A DNA stretch of 64,000 bases from JAAYJT01 sp037446395. GTDB lineage: Bacteria; Bacteroidota; Bacteroidia; Bacteroidales; JAAYJT01. Position numbers and translations under genes: made by a program. The notes under the pieces are model-generated. The model was not told the origin of the DNA and ran no database searches. It worked only from the letters and a program-made list of their open reading frames with translations. This document shows, piece by piece, positions 25,160-34,890 of this stretch. Positions within the stretch are counted from its first letter, which is position 1. Each line of letters starts with the position of its first letter. The stretch is taken from NCBI GenBank assembly GCA_037446395.1, contig JBBIIP010000003.1:62001-126000 (forward strand), in the 5' to 3' direction.

Positions 25160-25933
25160 ATGAAAACCAAGGAAGAGATTGTTCTTAACTGGCTCCCAAG
25201 GTACACAGGAACCAAGATCGAAGAATTTGGCAAATATATACTTCTAACTAATTTTTCGCACTATCTTGAATTGTTTTCGCAATGGCATAATGTCGAAATC
25301 AAGGGAATTGGCCGGGCGATGCCAAGTGCAACAGCCGGAAATATCACCATGATCAATTTTGGAATGGGTAGTGCAAACGCAGCCACCATCATGGATTTAC
25401 TCAGTGCCATCAAGCCAAAAGCCTGTTTATTTTTGGGAAAATGTGGAGGAATCAAAGAAAAACATCAGTTGGGAGAGCTTATCCTGCCAATTGCCGCCAT
25501 CCGTGGCGAAGGAACTTCTAACGATTATCTTCCGCCCGAAGTTCCCGCACTTCCTGCATTTAGTCTTCAAAAAGCCGTTTCAACGACCATCCGGGATTTC
25601 AATAAAGATTACTGGACTGGCACCATTTATACCACAAACCGGCGGGTATGGGAGTTCGACGAAGAGTTTAAGGATTATCTTGTCAATATTCGATGTATGG
25701 GTGTGGATATGGAATCGGCCACACTCTTTATCGTTGGGTTTGCAAACAGTATTCCAACCGGAGCCCTGCTGCTCATTTCAGATCAGCCCATGATTTCAAG
25801 TGGAATAAAGACTGAGCAGAGCGATCGGATGGTATCCGAAAAATTTGTTGAAGATCATTTGCGCATAGGCATTGACTCGTTGCATCAGCTAATCAACAAC
25901 GGGCTGACTGTCAAGCACCTGCGCTTTGATTAA
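25160..25933 (+). CDS. amn: AMP nucleosidase (short type)
   Basis: The frame begins at 25040, but the ATG at 25160 follows a promoter box and starts with the family N-terminus MKTKEEIVLNWLPRYTG; this gives 257 residues. The NP-I phosphorylase core is recognisable: FGMGSANAATIMDLL, FLGKCGGIK, and the C-terminal DMESATLFIVG with a late LLISDQP motif. It hydrolyses AMP to adenine and ribose 5-phosphate. It lacks the N-terminal regulatory domain of the E. coli enzyme, as expected for Bacteroidota. holA follows after 27 bp. Confidence 0.9.
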   Translation: MKTKEEIVLNWLPRYTGTKIEEFGKYILLTNFSHYLELFSQWHNVEIKGIGRAMPSATAGNITMINFGMGSANAATIMDLLSAIKPKACLFLGKCGGIKEKHQLGELILPIAAIRGEGTSNDYLPPEVPALPAFSLQKAVSTTIRDFNKDYWTGTIYTTNRRVWEFDEEFKDYLVNIRCMGVDMESATLFIVGFANSIPTGALLLISDQPMISSGIKTEQSDRMVSEKFVEDHLRIGIDSLHQLINNGLTVKHLRFD

Positions 25934-25960
25934 TTGCGTTTTCAACCACCAAGGACGGGT

Positions 25961-26959
25961 ATGACCTTTCAAGAAATTATTTCAAACCTCAGGAGGCATA
26001 TTTACCATCCGGTTTATTTCCTTACGGGAGAAGAGTCGTATTTTATCGATGAAATTGCAGAGTTCGTTGAAACAAATGTCCTGAGTCCTGAAGAGCGGGA
26101 ATTTAACCAACTGGTCGTGTATGGGCGGGAAGTAGATATGCGAACCATCATCAGCCATTGCAAGCGATACCCGATGATGTCGAGTCATTTTGTCGTGATT
26201 GTGCGGGAAGCGCAGGACCTTGACAACCTGGATGGACTTGAGGCCTATCTTGACAAGCCTCTATTAAGTACACTCCTTGTGCTATGCTATAAATACAAGA
26301 AGTTTGACGGGCGAACCAAGCTTGCAAAAAAGATCAAGGAAAAAGCAGTCTTTTTTGAATCAGCAAAACTATATGATAATAAAATTCCGGGCTGGATTGA
26401 ATCCTATCTGGTGCAAAAAAGCATAGCAATTACCCCTAAGGCAGCCGAGATGTTGGCAGAGTACTTAGGCAATGACCTCGGAAAAATTGTTAATGAGCTG
26501 AATAAGCTTGTGATTGGAATGTCTTCAGGGACCATGATAACTGATGACCTGGTTGAGCAAAACATTGGAATCAGTAAAGATTTCAACATATTTGAATTTC
26601 AGAAAGCACTCGGGCAAAAAAGCATATACAAAGCCAATCTGATTGCAAATTATTTTGCATCAAACCCCAAAGACAATCATATCCTGAGAATTATACCGAT
26701 TCTATATTCATACTTTCTTAAACTGATGATCTACCATCAGCTCGATCAGAAAAGCGACGAAAATGCTGCCAAGGTATTGGGTGTAAATCCCTTTTTTCTT
26801 AAAGATTATAAACAAGCTGCCCAAAATTATGACCTCAAAAAACTAAGCTCAATCATAGATTTATTAAGGCATTACGACTTGCGTTCGAAGGGAGTTGAAA
26901 ATGAATCAACCACAGATGGCGAACTGCTTAGGGAAATGGTTTACAGAATTCTTCACTAG
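25961..26959 (+). CDS. holA: DNA polymerase III delta subunit
   Basis: An earlier in-frame TTG exists at 25934, but the ATG at 25961 (MTFQEIISNL) is preferred; this yields 332 residues. The N-terminal YFLTGEESYFIDEIAEFVE segment is the degenerate AAA+ start of HolA; DLGKIVNELNKL is the conserved lid motif. HolA opens the beta sliding clamp as part of the clamp loader. It is downstream of the AMP nucleosidase gene and convergent with the sugar MFS gene. Confidence 0.9.
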   Translation: MTFQEIISNLRRHIYHPVYFLTGEESYFIDEIAEFVETNVLSPEEREFNQLVVYGREVDMRTIISHCKRYPMMSSHFVVIVREAQDLDNLDGLEAYLDKPLLSTLLVLCYKYKKFDGRTKLAKKIKEKAVFFESAKLYDNKIPGWIESYLVQKSIAITPKAAEMLAEYLGNDLGKIVNELNKLVIGMSSGTMITDDLVEQNIGISKDFNIFEFQKALGQKSIYKANLIANYFASNPKDNHILRIIPILYSYFLKLMIYHQLDQKSDENAAKVLGVNPFFLKDYKQAAQNYDLKKLSSIIDLLRHYDLRSKGVENESTTDGELLREMVYRILH

Positions 26960-27045
26960 ATTTTTGAGCCGGGGCAAATTGTTCAATTTAACACCTGAAT
27001 TCAGGTCAAAACCGCTTTCAGTATGACGATTCTCTTTTCCTGCTT

Positions 27046-28416
27046 TTAAGAAACGTTTTTTACTTTGCTTCCGAATAAGGCAAAATATAATATAAACAGG
27101 TAGCTGAATGCGGGTATAATAAATGAATACAGGATGCCAAAAGCATCGCTGACAAGACCCATCAACAACGGGATAACTGCTCCTCCAACAATCATTGTAT
27201 TAATAATTCCGGCAGCAAGACTGATCTCGCTTTTGTCGAGGGTTTTGACTGCCAGTGCAAAGATGTTAGGAAACATGATTGAATTGAATAACCCAATCGA
27301 AACGATTGCCCAAAGGGCAATTGAGCCACTGGCCAACATCGAAGTGATCGCCAATGCAAGTGCAACGGCAGCAAAAATAGAAAGCGAGTTACTGGCTTTG
27401 CCTTTGCCAAGCTGCATTAACAGGTAAGTTAATATTGCAAAACCGAAGAAAATGAGTGCCTTGTCGAAGCTATATTCAAGGGTTATAAAACCAACAACCC
27501 CTGCCAGTATCATTACAAGGATCACAAAACTGAATTTTGTCTTCTGTTTTTTTATTCCTGAAAGTTCAATGGCGCCAAAAAACCTTCCTGTCATTGTTCC
27601 TGCCCAATAAAGACCGACAAACTTCAATGCAAGTTCGCGGCTGATTCCTCCACCTACTTCTGGCAAAATGATATAGGATGAAATCGCAGTGCCTACTCCG
27701 ACCTCGGCACCTACATAAAAGAAAACAGCGATCGCACCCAAAATCATGTGGCGATATTTCATAACTGTTTTATAACTTCCCAGTCCTTCCTGGCTGAGTT
27801 CGGGCATTCGTGTCCTCCAGATGGCAAAAGCGATCATCAACACCAACAGTGCGATCATCATAAAAGGCAGGAGAAGATCTCCCGGTTGGACTTTCAGGGC
27901 AGCGCCTTCGACCGGCGATAAAGCTTTTGGCAATATTACAGCAACTATTAAAAGTGGAGCAATCCATGTTGCAATTGAATTCAGTGCCTGGGTGAAATTC
28001 AGCCTGCCACTAGCGGTATCGGGAGGGCCTAAAATCGCCACATATGGATTGGCAGCATTTTGAAGCACCACCACCCCCATCGAAAGAATGAATATGGCAC
28101 CTAGAAAAAGAAAATACGATTCAACTTTGATAGCAGGAAAAAACAGGAATCCGGCAAGAGAAATTATCATAAGGCCGGTGACAATTGCACTTTTATAACC
28201 GATTCGCTTTACCAATACTCCTGCTGGTATCGAAAAGAGTGCAAAAGAAATAAAAAATGCACTGTTTACCAGAAAGGCCTGTGTAAAGGAGAGGTTGAAC
28301 GCCTCCTTTACCGGATCGCTCAAGGTGATGATGAAGGAAGTTACAAATCCGAAAATAAAGAAAATCATGGAAACAAATATCATTCCCAATCTTAGCGTGT
28401 TTGATTGCTCTTTCAT
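27046..28416 (-). CDS. FucP/NagP-type sugar:H+ symporter (MFS)
   Basis: A 456-residue 12-helix MFS protein of the fucose/glucose/galactose (FHS) family: FFIFGFVTSFIITL in helix 1, LQNAANPYVAILGP in helix 4 with its NPYV motif, and GRFFGAIEL in the linker region. It imports a hexose-type sugar with protons. The upstream ROK kinase and GH20 hexosaminidase on the same strand suggest N-acetylglucosamine as the substrate. That is context inference only. Confidence 0.88.
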   Translation of the reverse strand: MKEQSNTLRLGMIFVSMIFFIFGFVTSFIITLSDPVKEAFNLSFTQAFLVNSAFFISFALFSIPAGVLVKRIGYKSAIVTGLMIISLAGFLFFPAIKVESYFLFLGAIFILSMGVVVLQNAANPYVAILGPPDTASGRLNFTQALNSIATWIAPLLIVAVILPKALSPVEGAALKVQPGDLLLPFMMIALLVLMIAFAIWRTRMPELSQEGLGSYKTVMKYRHMILGAIAVFFYVGAEVGVGTAISSYIILPEVGGGISRELALKFVGLYWAGTMTGRFFGAIELSGIKKQKTKFSFVILVMILAGVVGFITLEYSFDKALIFFGFAILTYLLMQLGKGKASNSLSIFAAVALALAITSMLASGSIALWAIVSIGLFNSIMFPNIFALAVKTLDKSEISLAAGIINTMIVGGAVIPLLMGLVSDAFGILYSFIIPAFSYLFILYFALFGSKVKNVS

Positions 28417-28473
28417 AATTTCAATTGATTCTATGTGTATTGATTTCTCTTTTGCAGCCCCGGCTAATCATGC

Positions 28474-29427
28474 TTAATAATCTTTCCATATCAGAGCTCC
28501 GGCGCCAAGCACTGCAGCATTTTTATCCATTAGGCCCGAAGGCAGTAATTTCACTTTATTTTTGAAAGTGCTCATTAAACTTTCTTCCATGTATTTCCGC
28601 GTGGGGTCAAATATATATTTTCCAGCTTTAGCCAGCCCTCCAAAAAGAAAGATAGCTTCAGGACTGGTATGAGCCACAGAGTCGGCAAGCTTGGATCCAA
28701 GAATTTTTCCGGTGATTTCGAAGGCTTTGAGTGCTACCGGGTCATTTCTGGTTGCAGCCTGAAAGATTATTTCTGAATTGAGCAAATTGAAGGTATAGTC
28801 TGCGAGAGTTGAGCCTTCATGGTCGAGCGCGAGTAATTCAAAAACAGTTCGTTTTATTCCTGGAGCCGACACATAAGTTTCCAGGCATCCGTAATTACCG
28901 CATCCACATCGCCTGCCATTTTTCCGAACATTTATGTGTCCAAGCTCACCGGCAAAACCATCGTGGCCATATACCAGGTCGCCGTTCACTACAATACCGC
29001 TTCCCAGCCCGGTTCCCAATGTAATCATAATAAAATCTTTCATCCCATTCGCAGCGCCATAGATCATTTCTCCCAGTGCAGCCGCATTGGCGTCATTGGT
29101 AAGTTTTACCGGAACGTTGTAGAACTTTCTGAAAAGCCCGCTAAAGGGGACGATTCCCTTCCAATTCAAATTTGCGGCATTTTCGATGGTGCCCTTGTGA
29201 TAATTGGCATTGGGTGCTCCAATGCCTACTCCAATAATCTGATAACGAAACTTGATAGTTAGCTCTGCATCTTTGAGTTTCTCCACGAGGTTGGCGATGT
29301 AGTCATGTTCATTATTGAACACATCTGTTGGAGTTGTGCCTTCGGCATAGCAGTTTCCATCACGGTCAGTAAACCCAAATTTGGTGAATGTTCCGCCGAT
29401 ATCTATTCCAATTACGAGTTCTTTCAT
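28474..29427 (-). CDS. ROK-family sugar kinase (probable N-acetylglucosamine/glucokinase)
   Basis: A 317-residue ROK kinase. ATP-binding begins at IGIDIGGTFTKFG; NDANAAALGEMIYG and LGTGLGSGIVVNG are the sugar- and phosphate-site motifs; GELGHINVRKNGRRCGCGNYGCLE is the zinc-binding CxCGxxGCxE signature (given here in part: CGCGNYGCLE). There is no N-terminal helix-turn-helix, so it is an enzyme, not a repressor. It lies between the hexosaminidase and the sugar transporter genes; a GlcNAc kinase role fits best, though glucose is an alternative. Confidence 0.88.
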   Translation of the reverse strand: MKELVIGIDIGGTFTKFGFTDRDGNCYAEGTTPTDVFNNEHDYIANLVEKLKDAELTIKFRYQIIGVGIGAPNANYHKGTIENAANLNWKGIVPFSGLFRKFYNVPVKLTNDANAAALGEMIYGAANGMKDFIMITLGTGLGSGIVVNGDLVYGHDGFAGELGHINVRKNGRRCGCGNYGCLETYVSAPGIKRTVFELLALDHEGSTLADYTFNLLNSEIIFQAATRNDPVALKAFEITGKILGSKLADSVAHTSPEAIFLFGGLAKAGKYIFDPTRKYMEESLMSTFKNKVKLLPSGLMDKNAAVLGAGALIWKDY

Positions 29428-29457
29428 GGGTTTTCTGACCTACCTGGCACTCTGAGT

Positions 29458-29465
29458 CAAAAGTA
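29458..29465 (-). promoter_or_regulatory. Putative -7 box (TACTTTTG) upstream of the ROK kinase
   Basis: The minus strand contains TACTTTTG between the hexosaminidase stop and the ROK start, so kinase and transporter may have their own promoter in addition to any read-through. Confidence 0.35.
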
Positions 29466-29499
29466 GAAATTAAATAAACGCGACCAGGTGCTGGGTTTA

Positions 29500-31152
29500 T
29501 TACTTCACCGGTTCCTTAAAATAATTCACATTTATCATGTCGAGGCGATTCAGGTGCTTAATCAGCCGCTGCGTGAAATCAACGTAGTTATGTTGTTCGC
29601 GGGGAGTCCATAGTACTTCAGCAAGAGCGATGGCCCGGGGATACGCCATGTATTCGACATGGGCAGGTGTTTTCATATACTCTGTCCACACATTTCCCTG
29701 TGCGCCAAGCACATACTCTGATTCTTCCCTTGTTAATTCATTTGGAATTGGATTAAAGGAATAGACTTTTTCGAGTGTGGTCATTCCACCAATTGCCAGG
29801 GGTTGGGTGGCAGGATCGGCCTGATAATGATCGAAATAGCAATGAGAACCGGGGGTCATAATAACCTGTTGCTTCACTTTTGCTGCTGCGATGCCTCCCT
29901 CGGTGCCTCGCCACGACATTACTGTTGCATTGGGGGTCAGGCCGCCTTCAAGAATCTCGTCCCATCCGATAATATTGCGGTCTTTGGTCAGCAAAAAATT
30001 TTCGATCCGGTGTATAAAATAGCTTTGCAGTTCGTATTCATCTGCCAATTTTTCTTTTTTTATTCTGTCCTGACATTTGGGGCATTTTTTCCATCTGGTT
30101 TTTGGACATTCATCACCCCCGATATGAATCAGTTTAGAGGGAAATAATTCGATAACCTCTGAAAGGACGTTTTCAAGAAAACCGAAAACCTTCTCGTTGC
30201 CTGCACAAAACACATCATCAAAAACTCCCCAACGGGTTGCTACTTCATAAGGCCCACCGGTGCATCCCAGCTCAGGATATGCAGCCAAGGCCGCGCGGCT
30301 ATGTCCGGGCATTTCAATTTCCGGAATAATTGTTATGAATCTGTCTTCAGCATATTTGACAATTTCCCGAACTTCTTCTTGTGTGTAATAACCCCCATAA
30401 GGTTTGCCATCAAATTGAAATGGCTGCACGCCGCCATGGCCAATAAGCGTTTCTTTTCGGATTGAGCCGATTTGAGTGAGCCTGGGGTATTGTTTTATTT
30501 CGATTCGCCAGCCTTGATCCTCGGTAAGATGCCAGTGAAAATGGTTCATTTTATGAAGCGCCATGAGGTCTAAATACTTTTTTATAAAACTCACCGGAAA
30601 AAAGTGCCTTGCAACATCGAGGTGCATTCCCCGATAAGCAAAAGCAGGGTAATCCTTAAGAACCAGGCAAGGAATTTCAATTTCCCTAATTTGGTTTGCA
30701 AATGCCTCGTTTTCAATTTCTGCAGGAAGCAATTGCCTAAGGCTCTGAATCCCATAAAAAACACCCCTCGCACTTGCCGCAGAAATTATAATTCTTTTCC
30801 TTGTGATTTCTAATTTGTATTCTTCTGCCCTTTCGAGGTTAGGATCAATAGTCAGATAAATTCCTTTTCCTTTTTGACTTCCAGCATCAATAGAGCTGAT
30901 ATTTGTTTTTATGTTTGCTGTTTCGAACACCGTTGAAAGGTAATTGGCCAAGCCCATAAGATCTTGTTGTTCAGCAGAAACCATAATACTGACTTCTCCT
31001 CTTAATTTATATACGCCATTCTTCTGTTCAATTTTAACTGGTTGGGGGATGATTTGAACAGGTTTTACTTCCGGAGAACAGGAAATCATGGTTTGGATGA
31101 AAAGGATTGCGATTAGCACCTGGATGAAAATTCTTTGTTTTGGATTGTGCAT
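29500..31152 (-). CDS. Beta-N-acetylhexosaminidase (GH20), lipoprotein
   Basis: A 550-residue glycosidase. The signal peptide ends with a lipobox, TMISC, giving lipid-anchored Cys25. An N-terminal GH20b-like domain precedes the catalytic barrel, which holds HFHWHLTEDQGWRIE and HIGGDECP; Asp347-Glu348 are the substrate-assisted catalytic pair. It removes terminal beta-linked GlcNAc or GalNAc from chitooligosaccharides, glycans or peptidoglycan fragments. With the ROK kinase and FHS transporter it forms an amino-sugar uptake set; the ROK gene is 72 bp downstream. Confidence 0.93.
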   Translation of the reverse strand: MHNPKQRIFIQVLIAILFIQTMISCSPEVKPVQIIPQPVKIEQKNGVYKLRGEVSIMVSAEQQDLMGLANYLSTVFETANIKTNISSIDAGSQKGKGIYLTIDPNLERAEEYKLEITRKRIIISAASARGVFYGIQSLRQLLPAEIENEAFANQIREIEIPCLVLKDYPAFAYRGMHLDVARHFFPVSFIKKYLDLMALHKMNHFHWHLTEDQGWRIEIKQYPRLTQIGSIRKETLIGHGGVQPFQFDGKPYGGYYTQEEVREIVKYAEDRFITIIPEIEMPGHSRAALAAYPELGCTGGPYEVATRWGVFDDVFCAGNEKVFGFLENVLSEVIELFPSKLIHIGGDECPKTRWKKCPKCQDRIKKEKLADEYELQSYFIHRIENFLLTKDRNIIGWDEILEGGLTPNATVMSWRGTEGGIAAAKVKQQVIMTPGSHCYFDHYQADPATQPLAIGGMTTLEKVYSFNPIPNELTREESEYVLGAQGNVWTEYMKTPAHVEYMAYPRAIALAEVLWTPREQHNYVDFTQRLIKHLNRLDMINVNYFKEPVK

Positions 31153-31226
31153 GATTTTAAAGTTTAGATGATTGCCTATAGGGGTGGATGAGTAGATTTT
31201 TGAAGGGTTCAGAATTTGAGATGTTT

Positions 31227-33005
31227 CTAACGGGCATCATACATATCGTAGATCAGGCCTCTGAATTTATCCTGAATAAATTGTCTTCTAAGTTTAAGCG
31301 TTAGGCTCAACTCTCCTGTCTCCGGTGTCCAATCAGCATCAACAAGCCGAAAGGCTTTTATTTGTTCTGTTTTGTCGAGCATCAAATTGAGTTCATCCAA
31401 TTCGTGCTGAATTCGATTGATTACCCGCTCATCTTTTATTGCTTTTGAAGGTGGTATAAAATCATATCCTTTTGCAGCATACCAGCCCTTGAGATGCTCG
31501 AAATTGGGGACAATGATGGCCGCCGCAAAGTGTTTGTTTTCGCCCACTACAATTAGATTTTCAATGAATTCCGACTCTTTGAAGCGATTTTCAATTGCTT
31601 GTGGGGCAATATACTTACCCCCTGAGGTTTTAAAGATTTCTTTCTTGCGGTCTGTGATTTTCAGGTATTTCTTATCCTCAAGCATGCCTATATCGCCTGT
31701 ATGGAACCAACCATCTTTGTCTATCACCTCGGAGGTAAGCTCCGGGTTTTTGTAATAGCCCAACATGAGGTTCGGCCCTTTGCACAGGATTTCACCATCG
31801 GGTGCAATTTTTATTTCAACTCCTTTCAAGGCAGGCCCAACGGTTCCAAATTTTACTCCATCGGGTTCAAAATTGCTGACCGCCACAACGGGTGATGTTT
31901 CGGTCAAGCCATATCCTTCCATTACCTGAATGTTGGCGGCCCAAAATACTCTTGCTATTCCAGGCCTAAGGCTGGCACCTCCCGAAACTATAAACCTTAG
32001 CTTGCCACCCAATGCCCGGCGCCATTTTCGATACACAAAATAGTCGGCAACTTTGCGCTTAAATTCATAGGTAAAACCATTTTTATGATGAAGCTCAAAA
32101 TGTAAGGCCAGGTCTAAAGCCCAAAAATAAATTTCTTTCCGGGCGCCTTTTAAAGCGTGCCCTTTTGAAACAAACCGTGCATATACCTTTTCGAGCATTC
32201 TGGGCACCGCACACATCATGTCGGGTTGATGCTCCCGCAAATTTTCGCCAATTTTTTCAATGCTCTCGGCATAACAAATATTAATGCCAAGATATTGATA
32301 CATATAATTGAGCATTCGCTCATAAACGTGGCAAAGCGGAAGAAAGCTAAGAGCCCTGACTATATTTTTGGGCTCAACAATGGCGGCAGTGGCAGTAAAA
32401 TTGCTTATAAAATTCCGATGGCTCAGCATTACTCCTTTACATGCTCCTGTTGTGCCCGAAGTGTAGATAATGGTGGCCAGATCATCGGACTTTATCTCCG
32501 ATTTTATCTGATTGATTTTGTTGATATTAAATTCTTTTTTGCCGAGTTCAATCAGTTCCTTCCAATGCCTAACCCCCTCTGTTTTTTCAATTGAGAACAC
32601 GGCTTCAAGGGTAGGTATTCTTGGAAGGAGATCACGAATTCTATTATAAATGCTCTTATCAAAAACAAAAATGAATCTGACATCTGCGTGATTGAAGATG
32701 TGAAGAAAATTACTCTGACTGAGGGTAGGATAAACTGGCACGTGCACAGCGCCAATCTGCATGATACCCATATCAATGTAGTTCCATGCAGGGCAATTTT
32801 GCATGATCGTGGCGATTTTATCTCCTTTTTGGGCGCCCAGAAAGAGAAGGCCGGCACTGACGCGGTCAGCAAAATCTATATATTCGGAACCGGAAAAGGT
32901 TCTCCAAACATTTCCTTTGCGAAATGTGAAAACATCCTTTTTCGAGGAATACTTTCCACGATACAATTCGAGCAGATCGAATATGCGGTGTAGTTGTTCT
33001 CCCAT
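31227..33005 (-). CDS. Long-chain acyl-CoA synthetase (FadD15-like), copy 2
   Basis: A 592-residue ANL ligase. The adenylation motif TIIYTSGTTGACKGVMLSH, the GYGLTETSPVVAV motif and the hinge region GWFHTGDIG with ITDRKKEIFKTSGG are all present. It should form fatty acyl-CoA from ATP, fatty acid and CoA on the membrane. It is a close paralogue of the gene immediately upstream (same length and motif layout, 64-bp gap), which points to tandem duplication with possible chain-length divergence. Confidence 0.9.
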   Translation of the reverse strand: MGEQLHRIFDLLELYRGKYSSKKDVFTFRKGNVWRTFSGSEYIDFADRVSAGLLFLGAQKGDKIATIMQNCPAWNYIDMGIMQIGAVHVPVYPTLSQSNFLHIFNHADVRFIFVFDKSIYNRIRDLLPRIPTLEAVFSIEKTEGVRHWKELIELGKKEFNINKINQIKSEIKSDDLATIIYTSGTTGACKGVMLSHRNFISNFTATAAIVEPKNIVRALSFLPLCHVYERMLNYMYQYLGINICYAESIEKIGENLREHQPDMMCAVPRMLEKVYARFVSKGHALKGARKEIYFWALDLALHFELHHKNGFTYEFKRKVADYFVYRKWRRALGGKLRFIVSGGASLRPGIARVFWAANIQVMEGYGLTETSPVVAVSNFEPDGVKFGTVGPALKGVEIKIAPDGEILCKGPNLMLGYYKNPELTSEVIDKDGWFHTGDIGMLEDKKYLKITDRKKEIFKTSGGKYIAPQAIENRFKESEFIENLIVVGENKHFAAAIIVPNFEHLKGWYAAKGYDFIPPSKAIKDERVINRIQHELDELNLMLDKTEQIKAFRLVDADWTPETGELSLTLKLRRQFIQDKFRGLIYDMYDAR

Positions 33006-33069
33006 CGAAAAAGGATGTTGTAAAGAAGTTAGCCGGATTCAATAATCATGCAATGATACGATTTTGTGT

Positions 33070-34851
33070 TTATTCTGCAAGGCTAAATAATTTATTCACC
33101 TGTGCTTTATACTTCTCGGAAATAAAATCGCGTTTTATTTTTAGTGTTGCAGTGAGTTCGCCTCCGTCCACACTCCATTCATTGCCAATGAGTTCAAATT
33201 TCTTAATCTGCTCATAAGCGCCAAAACCCACATTAAACTTGTCAACCTCAACCTGGAAGCGCTTACGCAGCACAGGGTTTTCAACCATCTCAGCATCGGT
33301 TGTATAGGGTATGTTTTTAATCGCGCAGTATGATTTAAGATGAACAAAATCAGGTACGATCAGGGCGGCAGCAAACTTCTGGTTCTCGCCAAGCACCATG
33401 AGTGTATCAATAAAAGCCGACTCCTTAAATTTTTCTTCCATCACTTCGGGGTTTATGTATTTGCCGAACGAGGTTTTAAAAGCAGCTTTTTTGCGCCCGG
33501 TAATTGACAATTGACCATCTTTTTGAAGTAGGCCAATATCGCCAGTATGTAGCCAACCATCAGGTTCGATGGTTTGTTTGGTTAGTTCGGGTTCTTTATA
33601 GTAGCCCAGCATAACATGAGGGCCTTTTGTTAAAATTTCACCATCCTCCGCAATCTTTACTTCTACATTGTTGAGTGGTGGGCCAACGGTGCCAAAATCA
33701 TGCCCATGCCTGCCAAAATGCTGAACAGAAATACAGGGAGATGTTTCGGTGAGGCCATATCCTTCGAGCACCCTGATGCCGGCTGCCCAGAAGATGCGCG
33801 ACAGTCGTGGCTGTAGTGCAGCCCCTCCGGAAACCATCACGTTTAGGTTCCCACCCGTAGCAGCTCTCCATTTAGTGAACACCAGTTTATCAACAATCTT
33901 GTGTTGTAATTTATAGAATAGGCCATTCTTACCATGCAGCTTGAATTTATTGCCCACATTGATTGCCCAGAAAAAGAACATGCGTTTAATTCCTGTGAGT
34001 TTGCGGCCAGTATTCATGATCTTGTCAAAGATTCTTTCGAGCAATCGCGGCACTGTCGACATCAGCTGAGGTTTTACTTCCTTCATATTGTCAGCAATCG
34101 TTGCCATGCTTTCGGCGTAATAGGTCGAAACTCCCAAATACTGCCAGGTGTAATTAATCACTCTTTCATATACATGGCAGAGGGGGAGATAGCTTAGGGC
34201 TTTGTCATTCCCTTCAAGGGGTGGAATATGTTTAACTGCCATCACATTACTCAGGATATTGTTGTGCGAAAGCATCACCCCTTTGGGATTACCTGTTGTG
34301 CCGGATGTATAGATCAGGGTGGCCAGGTCGTCAGGTTTGATCGTTGCCTTGATGGCTTCTATTTTTTCAGGCGCCGGGGTTTTCAGCGACTCTTCGATAA
34401 GGTCGCATAAGCACGGGACTTCGGCTGTTTTCGAAAAAGAAAAAACACCTTTGATTGATGTAACCCTGGGAAGGATGTGCTGAATTTTGCGTAAGAGGTC
34501 TTTGTTGCTTACAAACACAAATTTTACCGAAGCATGATTGAGAATGTATTCATAATCTGCTTCGCTGATGGTAGGATAGAGTGGAACATGAATTGCTCCA
34601 GCCATCATGGTGCCCATATCAAGAAAGTTCCACTCGGGGCGGTTGTTTGAGATACTTGCAATGGCATCGCCGGGTTTTACGCCGAGTTTCAACAATGCAT
34701 AGGATACTCCATATGCGTTTTCGATATACTGGTCAACATTGTAGGTGACCCATTTCCCATTTTCTTTGCCAGCCAAAACTGAATCGAGATGGGAATAATT
34801 CTCCTTAAGGTTTTGAAGAATGTCAAAAAGGCGGGTGACGTTTGTGCTCAT
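33070..34851 (-). CDS. Long-chain acyl-CoA synthetase (FadD15-like), copy 1
   Basis: A 593-residue ligase with TLIYTSGTTGNPKGVMLSH, GYGLTETSPCISV and GWLHTGDIG followed by ITGRKKAAFKTSFG. It shares motif order and length with its downstream neighbour. The two differ at the end of the hinge motif (TSFGKY versus TSGGKY) and in many surface positions. The SDR gene lies 39 bp upstream, so the three are probably one operon in fatty-acid activation or lipid remodelling. Confidence 0.9.
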   Translation of the reverse strand: MSTNVTRLFDILQNLKENYSHLDSVLAGKENGKWVTYNVDQYIENAYGVSYALLKLGVKPGDAIASISNNRPEWNFLDMGTMMAGAIHVPLYPTISEADYEYILNHASVKFVFVSNKDLLRKIQHILPRVTSIKGVFSFSKTAEVPCLCDLIEESLKTPAPEKIEAIKATIKPDDLATLIYTSGTTGNPKGVMLSHNNILSNVMAVKHIPPLEGNDKALSYLPLCHVYERVINYTWQYLGVSTYYAESMATIADNMKEVKPQLMSTVPRLLERIFDKIMNTGRKLTGIKRMFFFWAINVGNKFKLHGKNGLFYKLQHKIVDKLVFTKWRAATGGNLNVMVSGGAALQPRLSRIFWAAGIRVLEGYGLTETSPCISVQHFGRHGHDFGTVGPPLNNVEVKIAEDGEILTKGPHVMLGYYKEPELTKQTIEPDGWLHTGDIGLLQKDGQLSITGRKKAAFKTSFGKYINPEVMEEKFKESAFIDTLMVLGENQKFAAALIVPDFVHLKSYCAIKNIPYTTDAEMVENPVLRKRFQVEVDKFNVGFGAYEQIKKFELIGNEWSVDGGELTATLKIKRDFISEKYKAQVNKLFSLAE

Positions 34852-34890
34852 TTCTGCTTGTGTTGGTTAATAAAAAATTAATTTCTGATT

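Noticed and set aside
26993..27006. ACCTGAATTCAGGT palindrome between holA and the sugar MFS gene
   Set aside because: It lies between convergent 3' ends, has no loop to serve as a terminator, and no T-run, so no regulatory role can be argued.
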